A stretch of DNA of 64,000 nucleotides. Origin: Dryococelus australis. Its lineage: Eukaryota; Arthropoda; Insecta; Phasmatodea; Phasmatidae. A program made the position numbers and the translations under genes. The stretch is taken from the NCBI GenBank assembly GCA_029891345.1, contig CM057000.1, positions 128,625,338-128,689,337 of the forward strand, written 5' to 3'. This document shows, one piece after another, positions 1 through 11,687 of the stretch. The stretch's first letter is position 1; every line of letters starts with the position of its first letter. Under the pieces are notes generated by a model. It did no database searches. It saw nothing but the letters and a program-made list of their open reading frames with translations, and was not told the DNA's origin.

Positions 1-2928
1 TATTTCCGTTTAACGAAGGCAGAATTTTATGAACCTCTCACTCTTATCGAACCGAACCTCAAGAAGAAGAATACCGGTTGACGGAAGGCTAGTTCCCCAA
101 AGGAGTGACTTGTTGTATGCTCTATAACAATAATTAGACAATAATCAATATTTTTTTCATTTCTTTAATTATTATTTTTGGATTAGAGCAAATAATTAGG
201 TAGATATGAAATTATGAGTAGATACCAGAGAATTTCGCTGGTTCATTTCTAGACAAGTTGGAATTCACACACTTGTACGTTCATGTTTTTTTTTGTAATT
301 GATCGACATGTTTGGCACCTCCTGGACATGAATGAGCCAATAACAAACACGGAATAAATTGTACGCCCAACCACCGCGTTTTACTACCACCACAATCAAC
401 CAATGAACAGTTAATATTTGTACGAGAGTATATAAGACTGTGAAGTCTAGCCTACGGGTCAATGAACTCGCGAATGTTTCTGGTCTGTAATTATGAGCAA
501 CCCAAATGTTCCCACATGTGCTGAAGACCTGAGGGGGGATACGTGAGTACTGTTCTCTTCCATCCCCTACTACAACAGCGCCTACTTAGACCGAGACGGC
601 ACAGTCGACGTGCAGTATCGTATCGCGATAATCGACGAAGGATCAGGAGGAAGGGAAAGGGCGGCAGCGTGTTTTCAAACAGCGAGTTGGGGAAAGCTCA
701 GGGGTGAAGGGAAAGCTACAACTTCCCTCTAGCATGCCTGTAGTCGTGGGAGGACCACCTACGCCTCATGTACTCGTCGCCAACGAGGATTTCCCATCGG
801 AAATAAACCTCTTGCAGCCCTAACCTGGAGAACAAGTGCACAACGACGTTCGGAAAGGAATTTTCAATTATCGAATTTGTCTCCGTGTGGCGTTTATGAC
901 CGTGCATTTAGGCATAATCCTAAACTCGTCGACAAGATAATCAAGGCTATTCGCGTCCTCAACTTCATGAGGAGAAATGGGCTCGTATACCAAGCAGTGT
1001 TGCCAGATCAAATTGAATAAATATTTTTTCACCAGAATTCACCAGAATTTTATCAAATGTCACTAAATTTCCACTAACATTTTAATACTTTCTATAAACA
1101 TAAACAAATTAATCAGAACTACAGTTTGAATATAATCTATCACAGCTTTCTTTTACTATACAAATTCGATGTTAATGCACACTAAATTGTACACAGTTAA
1201 AATGTTTACATACGTGTTTACATATAATAAGACACTTACTGTAGTAGAAATGTTACACATTTTTTTAAAAACCAAAAGCAAAATAAGGCAAACGCTTGTT
1301 TGACTTTCTTAGTTTCCCATAGGCATATAAGGAAATAAGATTTTTTTTTTTTTTTAAGGAATTTGAATACAGCAATTACGTCCAGTGCCAAAAGTAATGA
1401 TTTCAAATTAACGATATATCAAGGCATTAACAAAATAATATAAATCGAAAATCTACAAACGAAACCATGAAAACTTGCGTTAGGTCGATTAAGCAAACGT
1501 AAAAAAAAAAAAAAATAGAAACCGCAAGTGAGGAACGACTTTTTCCTAGAAGGGTGAGAATTTTATGTACAAAATGAAAACTGCAAAAATCGCTAGATTT
1601 TTAGAAAATGTCAAAAGTTTTCGCGAAATCCCAGATGCACTCGAAAATCACTAAAGCTGTCGACAGTGATGCCAACCCACGTCCTGTGTCACAATGAGCG
1701 ACGAAGAAAAACGAAAGTTAAATGGATCAGCAAAATGCACAGTGCTCGTTCGTTGCCTTACGAGCACGAAGGAACACGAGCTTCTCAACAAGCAAATGAA
1801 ACACAGTTCGGTTTCAAATATCACTTTCGTAGTCGGGAATCTGCAGCAGAATAGCAACGCGCTTGCGTTGTGAGAGGCAAACTTTCTAACTGTTCAATAT
1901 GTTTTCGTTTTTTTAATGTAAAACATTTAGTCAGTGATCTTGCGATCGATGAATGAAAGTTATTAATTAACGTTCGGTACTACAAGATTGTCTTTTAAAG
2001 AACATTCAGAAGATGTATTTTTCCCCTTGACCAATGAGTGTAATTTAATTATTTCCAATATACTTGTTATACTGGGTTCGTAATACTACACTGTAATCAA
2101 CACTTCTATGTGCATAAAATGCACTGCGCTTTTCATTCATTCTGGACACAACATTTCCCTTTAACACATTACTTCTGAATCACCGCTCCATTAAAAAAAA
2201 AAAGTATTACCAGCGTAATGGCTCACGTTTTACTAGGTTGTGTGTCCACTGGAAATACAGTTGTCTGCAAGTGGCCCAAGAACATAACCTAATTATTTGT
2301 ATATAAATTTACACACCAAAATACCATCAATGTAATTGCCTTTGTTAATTTGCTGCGTTTCCGTTTTATTTACATAAGTATTCATGTTTATATCTTGCTA
2401 AATTTTACTATACTTTTGCTTTCATTTCCGTCACCTGTTTTGAGCCGCTATGTAAACAAACACACAAAAATAAATTTTTCCCGAACAACACCGACAAACT
2501 CCGGTATAGTTTTAGTTATGAAAATATAAATACCATAATGCATGCACCACTTTTCCTTCAAACTGATTACTAGCGAGTTACGCGCTACCAACAATCGAGT
2601 TTACGAAGAAGTTTTTAGTTAACAATAAGATTAAGTACATAATGTATAAATATTGCTATTTCGTGATTACACTATATATATGGGTCCATACACAAACATA
2701 ACATTCATATTTCAGTACATAGGATATTTTCCCAATACTGATGCTATCTCACACCAGAAATTTGATTTTCTTGTTTAGCATTTATAATATTCACTTGGTT
2801 ACGTGACGTACAAACAACAAATAATGATACTTCCTAACTTCGTCTATTAACTGCTCCATTTTCTAGAACCACGCGTGCACTTTTTCAGAGGTAGCTCACG
2901 TTTCCCAAGTGCATTGACTGAAGTATGG
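1..2928. other. AT-rich intergenic DNA, no gene recognised
   Basis: No reading frame of convincing length or composition is present on either strand; the short open frames around 265-907 and 1651-1857 look random. Homopolymer runs occur near 1341, 1501 and 2190. At about 1002 the sequence CAGTGTTGCCAGAT resembles a hAT terminus, and CTAGATTT/TCACTAAA-type sequence lies near 1590-1660, but no matching inverted end or target duplication was found. Confidence 0.6.
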
Positions 2929-2930
2929 TA

Positions 2931-3169
2931 TACGCTATTAACGGTAAAGTGAGCACTTTCGAAAACCCTCTCATTTTAAATAATAGTCAATAATAATATT
3001 TTATTTTAGCCTTATATGTTAACTTCCGAGTGCGATGGAATCTGCACACTGTGTTTCTTCCTTACGCGGCAATATTTACTTGAAAAGGTGGTTAAAGGAT
3101 TAAAAAAAATGGCTGAAAGAAAAACGTAACTAGAGACACGAAAATGCTCGCTTTTCCGTGAACAACCGA
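2931..3169 (-). mobile_element. MITE, short form, inverted copy 1
   Basis: A non-autonomous element of about 240 bp. Its left end (tacgctattaacggtaaagt) and right end (ttccgtgaacaaccga) are imperfect inverted repeats of the family terminus GGCTGTTCACGGTAAAGTGA. Read in reverse it matches the copy at 3458-3694 along its whole length, including the TATTTTATTTTAGCC segment and the TTTTTTAATCC-like interior. TA dinucleotides flank the ends, as expected for a Tc1/mariner-type target duplication. It has no coding capacity. Confidence 0.85.
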
Positions 3170-3457
3170 TATACATATGTATACAGTATGGCAGATGTGG
3201 CTAGTTGGATTTGCGCATGCGCAGCTTAATGCGTAGCGCGAGTTGAGAGATATAAATTGCTTGGCCGGCGAGTTGGCAGGCATAGCGTAGTTTAGTGTGG
3301 GATAGCGTAGCATAGAATCAAGGGACGTGTGAACTGGTCCATTTAACAACATGCCTTGCGATTTCGAAACACAGTATCGCTCAGATCATACATAGCATAG
3401 CGCAGTATAGCTTTATGTGTGAATCCACCTTTATATCGCTAAACGCTGCTTTTGTTA
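3170..3457. other. Spacer between two MITE copies with recurring ATAGCGTAG motifs
   Basis: This spacer holds several copies or near-copies of ATAGCGTAG/CATAGCATAG and a small palindrome (atacatatgtat). It is richer in CpG than its surroundings (GCGCATGCGC, GTAGCGCG, GGCCGGCG). No gene is seen. It could be the remains of a further inverted-repeat element. Confidence 0.4.
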
Positions 3458-3694
3458 TACGCTGTTCACGGTAATGTGAGCACTTCTGAGGCCCTAGTTA
3501 CTTCTTTATTTCAGCCATTATTAATTATTTAACTACCTTTTTTAAGTAAATATTGACAGGTAAGTGATAAACGCAGTGTGCATATTCCACGGCTCTCGGA
3601 AGTTAACGTCTAAGGCTAAAATAAAATATAGTTATTGACTATTATTCCAAATGAGATGGTTTTCAAAAGTGCTCACTTTACCGTGAATATCCTA
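3458..3694 (+). mobile_element. MITE, short form, copy 2
   Basis: A copy of about 237 bp bounded by (ta)cgctgttcacggtaatgtg on the left and cactttaccgtgaatatcct on the right. Its interior matches 2931-3169 (in reverse) and 4561-4800 (same direction), for example in the stretch around ATTGACTATTATTCCAAATG. It has no open frame, so it would depend on a transposase supplied elsewhere. Confidence 0.85.
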
Positions 3695-4384
3695 CACGAA
3701 TTAATCATTACTGTGAACAAAACCAGTTCAAATATTAATTTCTTTCTTTGCTAAAAAAGAGGGTTAAAAGCGTATAAAGAAAGCATTAACAGCAAACCCA
3801 CATTTCTGTAACTTTCCCATTGATTTAAAGCAATATTCTGTTACTTTAAATAAAACTGCCTGGAAAAAAAAACTGTTTTCTTTTCCGTGCAGTAAGTTTT
3901 TTTTTTCACAGAGTGTAATAAAATGACGATTTGATATGTCTTAAATCACTCTTCATAGAGTCCTAATATGTCTTCTTTTACATTTTCAAGAAGTCCTTAA
4001 ATGGACGTAAGTAAAAAATTCGTAACGTGGCTTCCCTTAAAAAAAAAAAAAAGAAACGCTCAAACCCTAACTAGTCGAATGTCTGTCGTGCAATTTTGTG
4101 TAGTTCGGCGAGGGGTGCAAAATCGTTACTAAGGTTTGCCAACACAGTTCCGAGTCGACACAAGCCCGCGCACGTGAACTACCGTTCACATGCGGGTCGA
4201 CCTATTTGGTCGACCCAGTGAGTCAGTTGCGCTGATATCGACTGTAGTCCGTCTAACGCCCACGGGTGGGTGCACCTGCTTTGCATACCGGAGCTTGGAG
4301 GGGCAAAACTTTGATTAAATTCTGCCACCGTTCGATCATTTTGACACGCCGCCTCGCCAGATTCTTCCCCGTTATATTCACCCA
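3695..4384. other. AT-rich spacer, no gene
   Basis: Contains short A and T runs (near 3867, 3899 and 4039) and a moderately GC-rich stretch at about 4085-4380. The open frame on the minus strand across 4179-4448 runs into the left end of a MITE and has no recognisable domain, so I do not call it a gene. Confidence 0.5.
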
Positions 4385-4866
4385 TAGGCCATTCAGGCGA
4401 ATGTGAGCACTTTTTAAGGCCCTTCAGAAATATTTCCCTTCTAGCCAATTTTTATCTTCCCGCCACTTTTTAACATCAACATCACAATACGACTCGCAAA
4501 CATAGTCAGTAATTTTACCACTCTCAAAAGTTAATGTCCGAGTCCGCAATGAAACATACTTATAGGCCGTTCACGGTAAAGTGAGCACTTTTGAAGCACT
4601 AGTTACTTTTTCCTTTCAGCCATTTTTCATCCTTTAACCACTTTTTAAAATAAATACTGCCATGTAATTGATAAACACAGAGAGCATATTTCACCGCAAT
4701 CGGAAGACAGTGCCCAAGCAAAATATAAAGTATAATTATTGACTAATATTCCAAATGAGATGGCTTTCAAAAGTGCTCACTTTGCCGTGAATAGCCTATA
4801 CCTATTAGTCGCTAATGCGTGGTGGGAGGGCCTTAAAAAGTGCTCACTTTACCGTGAACTTCGTAT
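4385..4866 (+). mobile_element. MITE, short form, copy 3, interrupted by another copy
   Basis: The outer element has ends taggccattcaggcgaatgt and gtgctcactttaccgtgaac. Removing the insert at 4561-4800 leaves about 176 + 66 = 242 bp, the normal length for this family. The left part shares the CCACTTTTTAA and CTAGCCAATTTTT-like interior with the other short copies but is more diverged, consistent with being older. This is a MITE within a MITE. Confidence 0.8.
4561..4800 (+). mobile_element. MITE, short form, copy 4, nested in copy 3
   Basis: A 240-bp copy with clean ends: tataggccgttcacggtaaa on the left and ctttgccgtgaatagcctat on the right. TA/TATA flanks are present on both sides. The body closely follows 3458-3694, including ATTGACTAATATTCCAAATG near the right end. 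It lies inside the diverged copy 4385-4866, which gives the order of insertion. Confidence 0.88.
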
Positions 4867-4982
4867 AGCCGGAGACTGGCACATTTCTCCTTGCGAAGAC
4901 CTACTGCATCCGAGAGCAGGCAAGGTGCTCATATTTTCTTCCATTTTGTAAAACAACACAGCCTATCGTAACATTGTTATTA

Positions 4983-5402
4983 TAGGCTGTTCAAGGTAAA
5001 ATGAGCACTTTTGAAAGTCCTGCTTAAGATCTACTTGTTTATTCGTTGTGTGTTCTTCCGCCTTATGTGCCATTAGCATTGGCATGGGCCTCATCGTTTA
5101 TTCATGCGTCAGTCAAATGCAACTGTGAAATTATTAGAAAAGTAAATATTGTACAAATCTGCTCATTTTTACACTTAGATGCATAAAAAAATACAGAAAG
5201 CGAGAGAAATAATGTAAACTGTCGCAAATGGTTACCGAGCGCTTTTTTTCGACTTTAATATATGGAACTATTTTCCCCTCAATCGTTACCAACTTTACTG
5301 GACACATGTCATTCATTGCACCTGTTACAATATATGCGGGTAGGGGCAGTGACTTTTTTCTAATGCTGATTTCAAAAGTTCTCACTTTATCGTGAACAGC
5401 TT
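4983..5402 (+). mobile_element. MITE, long form, copy 1
   Basis: About 420 bp, with left end taggctgttcaaggtaaaat and right end ctcactttatcgtgaacagc. The interior carries the long-form landmarks: CTTAAGATCTACTTGT near the left end, CCATTAGCATTGGCATGGGC, AAATGGTTACC, and CGTTACCAACTTTACTGG near the right. The same landmarks occur at 7475, 8221 (reverse), 10266, 22304 and 41851 (reverse). The minus-strand open frame across 5134-5385 is only the element read backwards. Confidence 0.88.
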
Positions 5403-6456
5403 TTAAGCAATTAACTATTTAATAACGTTATAGCCAGTCTAAGCACATAGCTAATTAAGAGTAATGTGAATTACGTGTTGCAGAGTTCCTTTCTCTCATA
5501 TTCTTAGGCCATCAGTTATCAAAGTTTACAATTGTTTGCGGTTTTGATAAGATAAGATTCATAATGGTTAACCGAACAAGTGAATTTTTCCCAGGGAAAC
5601 TGTAATTTTATCCCTTTGTCGGGAGGAAAAGATCGTATATCTGAATGCAGAATTTTTCCTTCACTTTTGTACATAAAATGCTGAATATATTCATTTGGTA
5701 TTTCTCCTTAGCTTACCCCTCATACAATTTGAAGGCAACGTATATTCAAGCAAAAATTATATGGAGATATTTTCACCTTCTTGTGATGGAGTTTGCCCGA
5801 CACTAAATACGAAGCTACCAAAAATATGTTTTACTCCAGCGTTTTCTTATTTTTTTATGATGGTTTTCAAACTGGATATTTCAAACGCAAGAACGGTATG
5901 AAACTAGATATTAGCCAGTGGCAAATTTCAGTCTGAATGTTTACTTACTTCCATCACGTACGTAATAAGGAAAAAGGTGGCAAATGTTTTTAATGGAAGT
6001 GCTGACACGCTTGAGAGGAATATCCGAAGTTAAAAATAGATTAGTGTTTGTCACTATGTACCGACCAATGAAATGCTATAGTAAAAAAATTATATTTCTT
6101 CTTTTCGGTGGTACATTATGAAGATTTTTTTTTTTTTTTTTTTTTTTTTACGACTGGTGCTCACTTTATTTTTAAAAAATCTCAAAACGCATACTTAATT
6201 TTACCCAAAGTTATAAAAGACTACGAAGGAGATGGCGTTCCAAATTTACTTGGTTTGAAAACGCTGTCAATAATAAGTAGTATAGTTAAAATGTATTGTA
6301 AATAAGTATGATGCGGCATTAATGTTTCTTGTTTAAGTTTCATTAGCAAAACCAAAGTCATATTGTATAAATAACTTGTTATTTTTTTGTAAAAATTAAT
6401 AAAATATCGAAACTGATTTATTTACAGTAAATTATACTTAGAGTACCGTTATAATT
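5403..6456. other. AT-rich spacer, no gene
   Basis: Includes a long T run at about 6126-6149. Short open frames near 5695-5901 and 6108-6305 have no domain and an AT-driven composition. I see no gene or clear element here. Confidence 0.5.
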
Positions 6457-6457
6457 T

Positions 6458-6907
6458 TATGTGCTGTCACAAAGAGTTACAAATATGCAAAAGTTATTCA
6501 AACGCAATACCCTCATATGGTGCATACGAGTTTTTTTAACAAAAAAATATACTTCTTAAATTCATTTGCAATAACGTGTCTAATATAAACTTTAAGTTGG
6601 TATTTATTTTCAGACTTTCAGTTTAAGAAATCATCTTCACCTTTTTGCAGTTAACAGCAGTGGAGAAAAAATATGTTTTCATTCCTCAGGCGCCACTAAT
6701 TATTTCGTTAATAACATTTTCACATATTCATTTGCAAACATTGCTTCCCTTAAAAAAAAAAATTTTGCAAGGTAAGTTTATACTTTTTAACGCCTGGCAT
6801 TTAAATTTTTAATCATATGTATTTATTATTTCCAATATTAGGTGCTATTATATATCAGAAACAGTATGACGGACTTCAAAACAACTTTGTATTCTGACAG
6901 CACATAA
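6458..6907. mobile_element. Possible inverted-repeat element
   Basis: The left sequence TTATGTGCTGTCACAAAG (6458) is matched in reverse by CTTTGTATTCTGACAGCACATAA ending at 6907: the 13-base core TTATGTGCTGTCA is exactly inverted, and ACAAAG follows on both sides after a short gap. This suggests a MITE-like unit of about 450 bp. No second copy is seen in the window and the target duplication is unclear. Confidence 0.4.
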
Positions 6908-7474
6908 GGTAAACTTTACTTTCTCTACATATTCTATTTCATATGAGAAATTTGCAGGTAATGCAACCTGAGAAATTAAGCTTATATATTAAATATAGGT
7001 AACAGTCCAATATCTTTATACTCAATCTTTGGGTCTTAAACTAAGTGTTCTTACTGACTTACTGGTTCATCAAAGCACGAGTACAAACAACTGGACTTAT
7101 AACTGTGACATTTTAGGAGAGACTTCGTCCATTAAGATTAGGTTTTTTAAAGTGAAATTCGATTGAATGTCTTCTCAGTCGGTCACTAGACGCGTGTTGG
7201 GGGGGGGGGGGGGTGCGCTCCAAAGTGCGTGGGACGAAAACATGATACTCGGCGACGCCCATTGCTCAGTCAGTTCCCAACGCTCGAGAGTGGCACATGT
7301 GCCGTTCGAGGGCTCTAGGTTACGCAAGCCGTCTGGCGACCAAACAGTTCAGATCTATATATAACACCTCCATTACATGTAGTGATCAAGATCGTGATTC
7401 TGTGTCGGACCATAGGATTAAAAAAAAAATTGAATAACCCCTTTTGTGTTGCTAATTTGGGGGAAACGATTATA
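6908..7474. other. Spacer with a 15-base G run
   Basis: A run of 15 G at 7199-7213 lies in a small CpG-rich patch (about 7180-7345), which also contains the perfect 12-base palindrome GGCACATGTGCC. The open frame over 7167-7364 contains the G run and is not credible as a gene. Confidence 0.45.
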
Positions 7475-7876
7475 TAAGCTGTTCACGGTAAAATTAACCC
7501 TTTTGATAGCGCTGCTTAAGATCTACTTGTATGCTCGTTGTGTAATCTTCCGCCTTGTGTAAAATTAACACTGCCATGGGCCTTATCACTTTATCCATGC
7601 ATCGGTCAAGTGAAACTGTGAGATTGTTACAAACGTAAATATTTGCAAATCTCCTCATTTTTACTCTCCGCTGCATAAGAAAACGCATAAAGAGAAATAA
7701 ATAATTTAAGTTATTACAAATGGTTGTCTAACACTTTTGATTCGACATTAAGATGGGGAACTAGTATCCCTCTAACGTTACCAACTTTACTGGGTGCATG
7801 ACACTCAGTGCGCCCGTTAAAATATACGTATGTATGGGCAGTGACTTTTTTTCGCTCACATTATCGTGAACAGCCT
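7475..7876 (+). mobile_element. MITE, long form, copy 2
   Basis: About 400 bp. The left end is ataagctgttcacggtaaaa and the right end ttatcgtgaacagcct. The interior follows the other long copies (CTTAAGATCTACTTGT, TGCCATGGGCC, CGTTACCAACTTTACTGGG). About 20 bp are missing before the right terminus compared with 4983-5402, where GGTTGATTTCAAAAG would be expected. Confidence 0.85.
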
Positions 7877-8220
7877 TTACTATCATGTAGTCCTATAAGT
7901 TCTCTATCTTCGAGTACTTGATTTGTGTCATTTGTTTGAGAAACCTGGAAGTAGCAGCGCCGAGAAGTTAACACTTGTCACCACGCCGAGACCAAAGTGG
8001 ATATTTCCCTCAATAAATCCATAACGAGAACGAGTCCAACCAACCACTTAGCAGCACGGAGAGGAGTCGCCTCCATCGATAGGGACAGAAAGACCAGCCA
8101 GGCCTCGGCGGGTCCGGAACTAGCGGCCTACCGAAGCGCCGGGCAAGTCAGACGACAAGGTAGTCTTCGAGTGTGACAATTCTCAGCTGACCCAGCTCGT
8201 TGACTTCAGTTCTTACCAAC
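7877..8220. other. Moderately GC-rich spacer between two MITEs
   Basis: The stretch at about 7950-8200 has more CpG than its surroundings (for example GCCTCGGCGGGTCCGGAACT and GAAGCGCCGGGC). No open frame, tRNA-like fold or terminal repeat could be supported. Confidence 0.4.
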
Positions 8221-8651
8221 TAAAGACTGCTCACTATAAAGGGAGCACTTTTGAAAGCAACCTTAGAGAAAAAAAAGTCACTGCTCCTACCTGCATATAT
8301 TTTAGCAGGCACACTGAGTGACATGCGCCCAGTAAAGTTGGTAGCGATGGAGGGAAAGTAGTTCCATATCTTTACGTCGAAAAAAAAAGTGTTAGGTAAC
8401 CATTTGTGATAACTTAAAATATTTCTTTAGCTTTTTTGCTTTTTTTCTAATGCGTCGAAGTATAAAGTGAGCATATTTGTAAAATATTCACTCTACTAAT
8501 AATTTCACAGTTTAAATTGACCGACGCATGAATAAAGTGATGAGGCCCACGACAACGTTAATTTTACATAAGGCGGAAGAATACACAACGTGCATACACG
8601 TATATTTTAAGCAGGGCTTTCAAAAGTGCTCATTTGACCGTGAACAGCCTA
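8221..8651 (-). mobile_element. MITE, long form, copy 3, inverted
   Basis: The long-form element in reverse orientation. It begins with the degenerate right end taaagactgctcactataaa and ends with gctcatttgaccgtgaacag. Long-form landmarks appear reversed, for example CCAGTAAAGTTGGTA near the left and CCACGACAACGTTAATTTTA and AGGCGGAAGAAT near the right. The open frame at 8528-8782 is largely this element read through. Confidence 0.85.
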
Positions 8652-10265
8652 TAGCGTTTCATTTCCGACCTACGTACACGTGGAATTTCACGGAATATCT
8701 AGAGCGGAACGGTTCACGACTCCTACCAACAATTTTTTTTCTTTTCAAAATTCGACTCGGGAGATGGATAAAAATTTTGTAAAATATATTTTCATGGTAC
8801 ACAGTTTCTCTTGAACCTGACAGGCCATCGCAATAGTTTTACTTCAAAATGCTAACTGTCCAAATCCCTAAGAACTATTTTATGCTCGTTAGAATTTCCA
8901 TCCCCAGTAGGTAAAAATTGATAAGTATTATGTTATTTTCTTTCAGAGCATCTGCTATATCTCTTACATACGCTGAGTTCTCGTAGTGCGTTTTGGATAC
9001 AGGTGGCTAAACACAACTGTATGAGAAATGTTATATGCTTTAAATGTATTTTTAAAGGGGCGAAAAGAGGATAGAGTGTTGTCTACTGGATCCACGAGAT
9101 CTGTTTTACCCGAAGAGATATCACCGTGATTTCTCTTTATAAGTTAGCAATTGAAATGGTTCAATCTAATTGCAAGATTTTCAAAATCCCATATCCAGGA
9201 AGTGAGAAATGTTTAGAATGTGTTTTCAGTAAATCCTCACTGTCTCTTCGCTTCAGTGAAATTGCGCGGTGCTTTGCTACAAAATCCACTTATTTTTTTA
9301 ATGTGCTTTCGAGATGTTTAATTTTCGTTACAGGGGTGTCTAACAGTGTAAAAAAAAAGAACTTTAAAAAAATTAAAGGCCTTTTCTTGAAGAAGCATTT
9401 TAACGGGAGGCAATACGCTTGTAATCCGCGACTATTACCTAACGTGCTAACACATCCCACGTGAAGGTGAGTTTAAATGATGTTATTTTCACATTTAACA
9501 TCTGAAAACATTAACAGCATATCATTATTTTGCAATTTCCTTCAATTAATAAATTAAAGTCCATATTTTAGTGTGTTACCTTTCTATTTAAAAAGTAACC
9601 AGTCTCATTTTTACTAAAATTAACAAAATGGCCTACAAGTATGTGATTTTATGGCACTAATATATTATTTACACTCCGTTATATCGATTTCTCAGGCGAT
9701 TAAAATTTAACCCGTTTTTCTCTAAAACTTACGGCATATTTTATTATTTTATGTTTGTAAGGAGTGAAGTAAAATTGATTATGATTATTCTTCTGATCCC
9801 TGCCAATTATAATTATTGTATAAATCATGGAATGTCTGAATATAAATTCCACATAATTATGCAGATTGCAATGAAATCTACCCTTTTAAATTTATGTATG
9901 CTATTTAACTAGTTTCTTTAGTCTATTCTGCTGCTTAGAGTAAATATTATACCATATTAATTTGAACAAACAGAGAACTCTTTGCAGAAGGTTGCTATGT
10001 ACAAAAAAGAGTTTAAGGAGAATAATTATTAAGTCTCCGTTCTTGATTTTTAATAGAGAATTACTTCGAGGCTCATCTGTAATTAATTAATATTAAACAT
10101 CACGAGTTTTATCATACATTCCTGGTAGAAATGTGGATTATTCAGCAATGTGCGAGACCGTAAGTTGTAACTAGACTATATGAAGAGGTCTTAATATTCT
10201 GCTGATGGGAAACTATATAAATTGATCTATTCTTCCAGAAGTTCTTTATAGAAGAATGTGTTATA
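8652..10265. other. AT-rich intergenic DNA, no gene supported
   Basis: A 112-codon frame at 9126-9464 starts with GTG, not ATG, and its translation has no recognisable domain, repeat or signal peptide. It is noted here and not called. The rest is AT-rich with no terminal repeats recognised by eye. Confidence 0.5.
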
Positions 10266-10679
10266 TAGGCTGTTCACAGTAAGATGAGCACTTTTGAAAG
10301 CCCTGCTTAAGATCTACTTGTGTGTACGTTGTGCATAATTCCGCCTTACGTAAAACTAAAAGTTCCATGGGCTTCATCACTTTATCCATGCGTCGGTCAA
10401 GCCAAACTGTGAAATTACTAGGAAAGGAAAGTTTTACAAATCTGCTCATTTTTATATTACGTCACATGAAGAAAAAAAACAGGAAATTAAAGAAAGAATT
10501 CAATTATCACAAATGGTTACCTAACACTTTGTATTCGACGTTAAGACATGGAATAATTTTCTTCCCATCGTTACCAACTTTACTGGACGCATACCACTCC
10601 TTGTGGGCGTTTAAATATATGTAGGCAAGGCAGTGACTTTTTTCTAAGGTTGATTTCAAAAGTGCTCGTAAACAGTCTT
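10266..10679 (+). mobile_element. MITE, long form, copy 4
   Basis: About 414 bp, left end tataggctgttcacagtaag. The right end is eroded: TTTCAAAAGTGCTC is followed directly by GTAAACAGTC, so about ten terminal bases were lost. The interior matches the other long copies throughout. The open frames on both strands in this stretch are by-products of the repeat. Confidence 0.85.
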
Positions 10680-11450
10680 TAATTTGTTGGAATGATGTAC
10701 TGGGAACATAGGTTTCAGTAATGCTCTTAGTAAAAGGTAATGAAATAATTGAATTTAAATCAATCGGAATAACATAACTCAGAAGTTATCCGAGATAGAA
10801 TTTCACTGTGCCGAAGCCGGGTAAAATTAACAAGGAAATTTTGTCGAGATTAATTATTAATATTCAACACATTGACTTTTATATACGTTCACATTAATAC
10901 AAATTACCATTTGTTGGCGAGTTGGTTGGAAAATATGAATATCCGTTCACCAGTGTATTTGAATAGTATTTAGACTTAATTGTTGTTATATATTCTTTTG
11001 TTAGTTATATAAATTTGGGGGTGAAATTAACTCCCATTCCGAGTGAAAGTTATGATCTTATTAGTTATGGTTCGTCGTTATTATTCCACTGATGTTAGGA
11101 TCGTGTTTGATAATTTGGTAAAATAATTGTATGATACTTACACAATTTCATTTGAGAATTCAAATCCAATTTGAATTTAACTATTCCCCGACAGTAAACA
11201 TTGATGACCAATCGTGGTGCATACTAAAAGTGGCGCGTAAGATAAGGAGCACCATATCATAAATGGCGCCGAAACATAAGGGCCGATGTATCTTTGAATG
11301 TCAAAAGAGAATTTGGCACCAATACGAGGGGCCCGTTAAAACGCATCGAATGCACTTGGTACACACAGCCACAAATATTAGACCACAATTTCGTGTTCAA
11401 CTAACTTTTTTATGTGATACACGTACAATCGCTATTGTTTAAGTATTTTC
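10680..11450. other. AT-rich spacer, no gene
   Basis: No coding frame, inverted terminal repeat or tandem repeat recognised by eye. Confidence 0.5.
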
Positions 11451-11687
11451 TTCATGATAATTAGGCCACATATCTAAATTATGACTTATCTGTACATCCC
11501 TGTCGCTGCTTTCGCAGTCTTATGTTGACGAGTTTACGCCCATCGGCTTGACATATTAAGGTCGCCACGTTTAATACCTTGAAATGTCAATAGAGTGGTT
11601 GACAACGCATCAAGATAAGCCTGCGAAAGCAGCAACAGGAATGGCCAGAGAAGTAATAATGAAGATAAGTGTCTTAATTATCATGAA
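11451..11687. mobile_element. 237-bp inverted-repeat MITE
   Basis: The two ends are long imperfect inverted repeats. The left arm reads ttcatgataattaggccaca and the right arm, read in reverse, gttcatgataattaagacac. The complementarity continues inward through GACTTATC/ACTTATCTTC and CTGCTTTCGCAG (exact on both sides), so the arms are about 80 bp each with a short loop. Such a fold-back structure is typical of a non-autonomous DNA element. No second copy is seen in the window. Confidence 0.7.

Noticed and set aside
1002-1667. hAT-like ends (CAGTGTTGCCAGAT and later TCACTAAA/CTAGATTT words)
   Set aside because: The second end is not a proper inverted copy of the first and no 8-bp duplication was found.
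9126-9464. 112-codon open frame
   Set aside because: Starts with GTG, has no domain, no splice or promoter support, and its composition is AT-driven.
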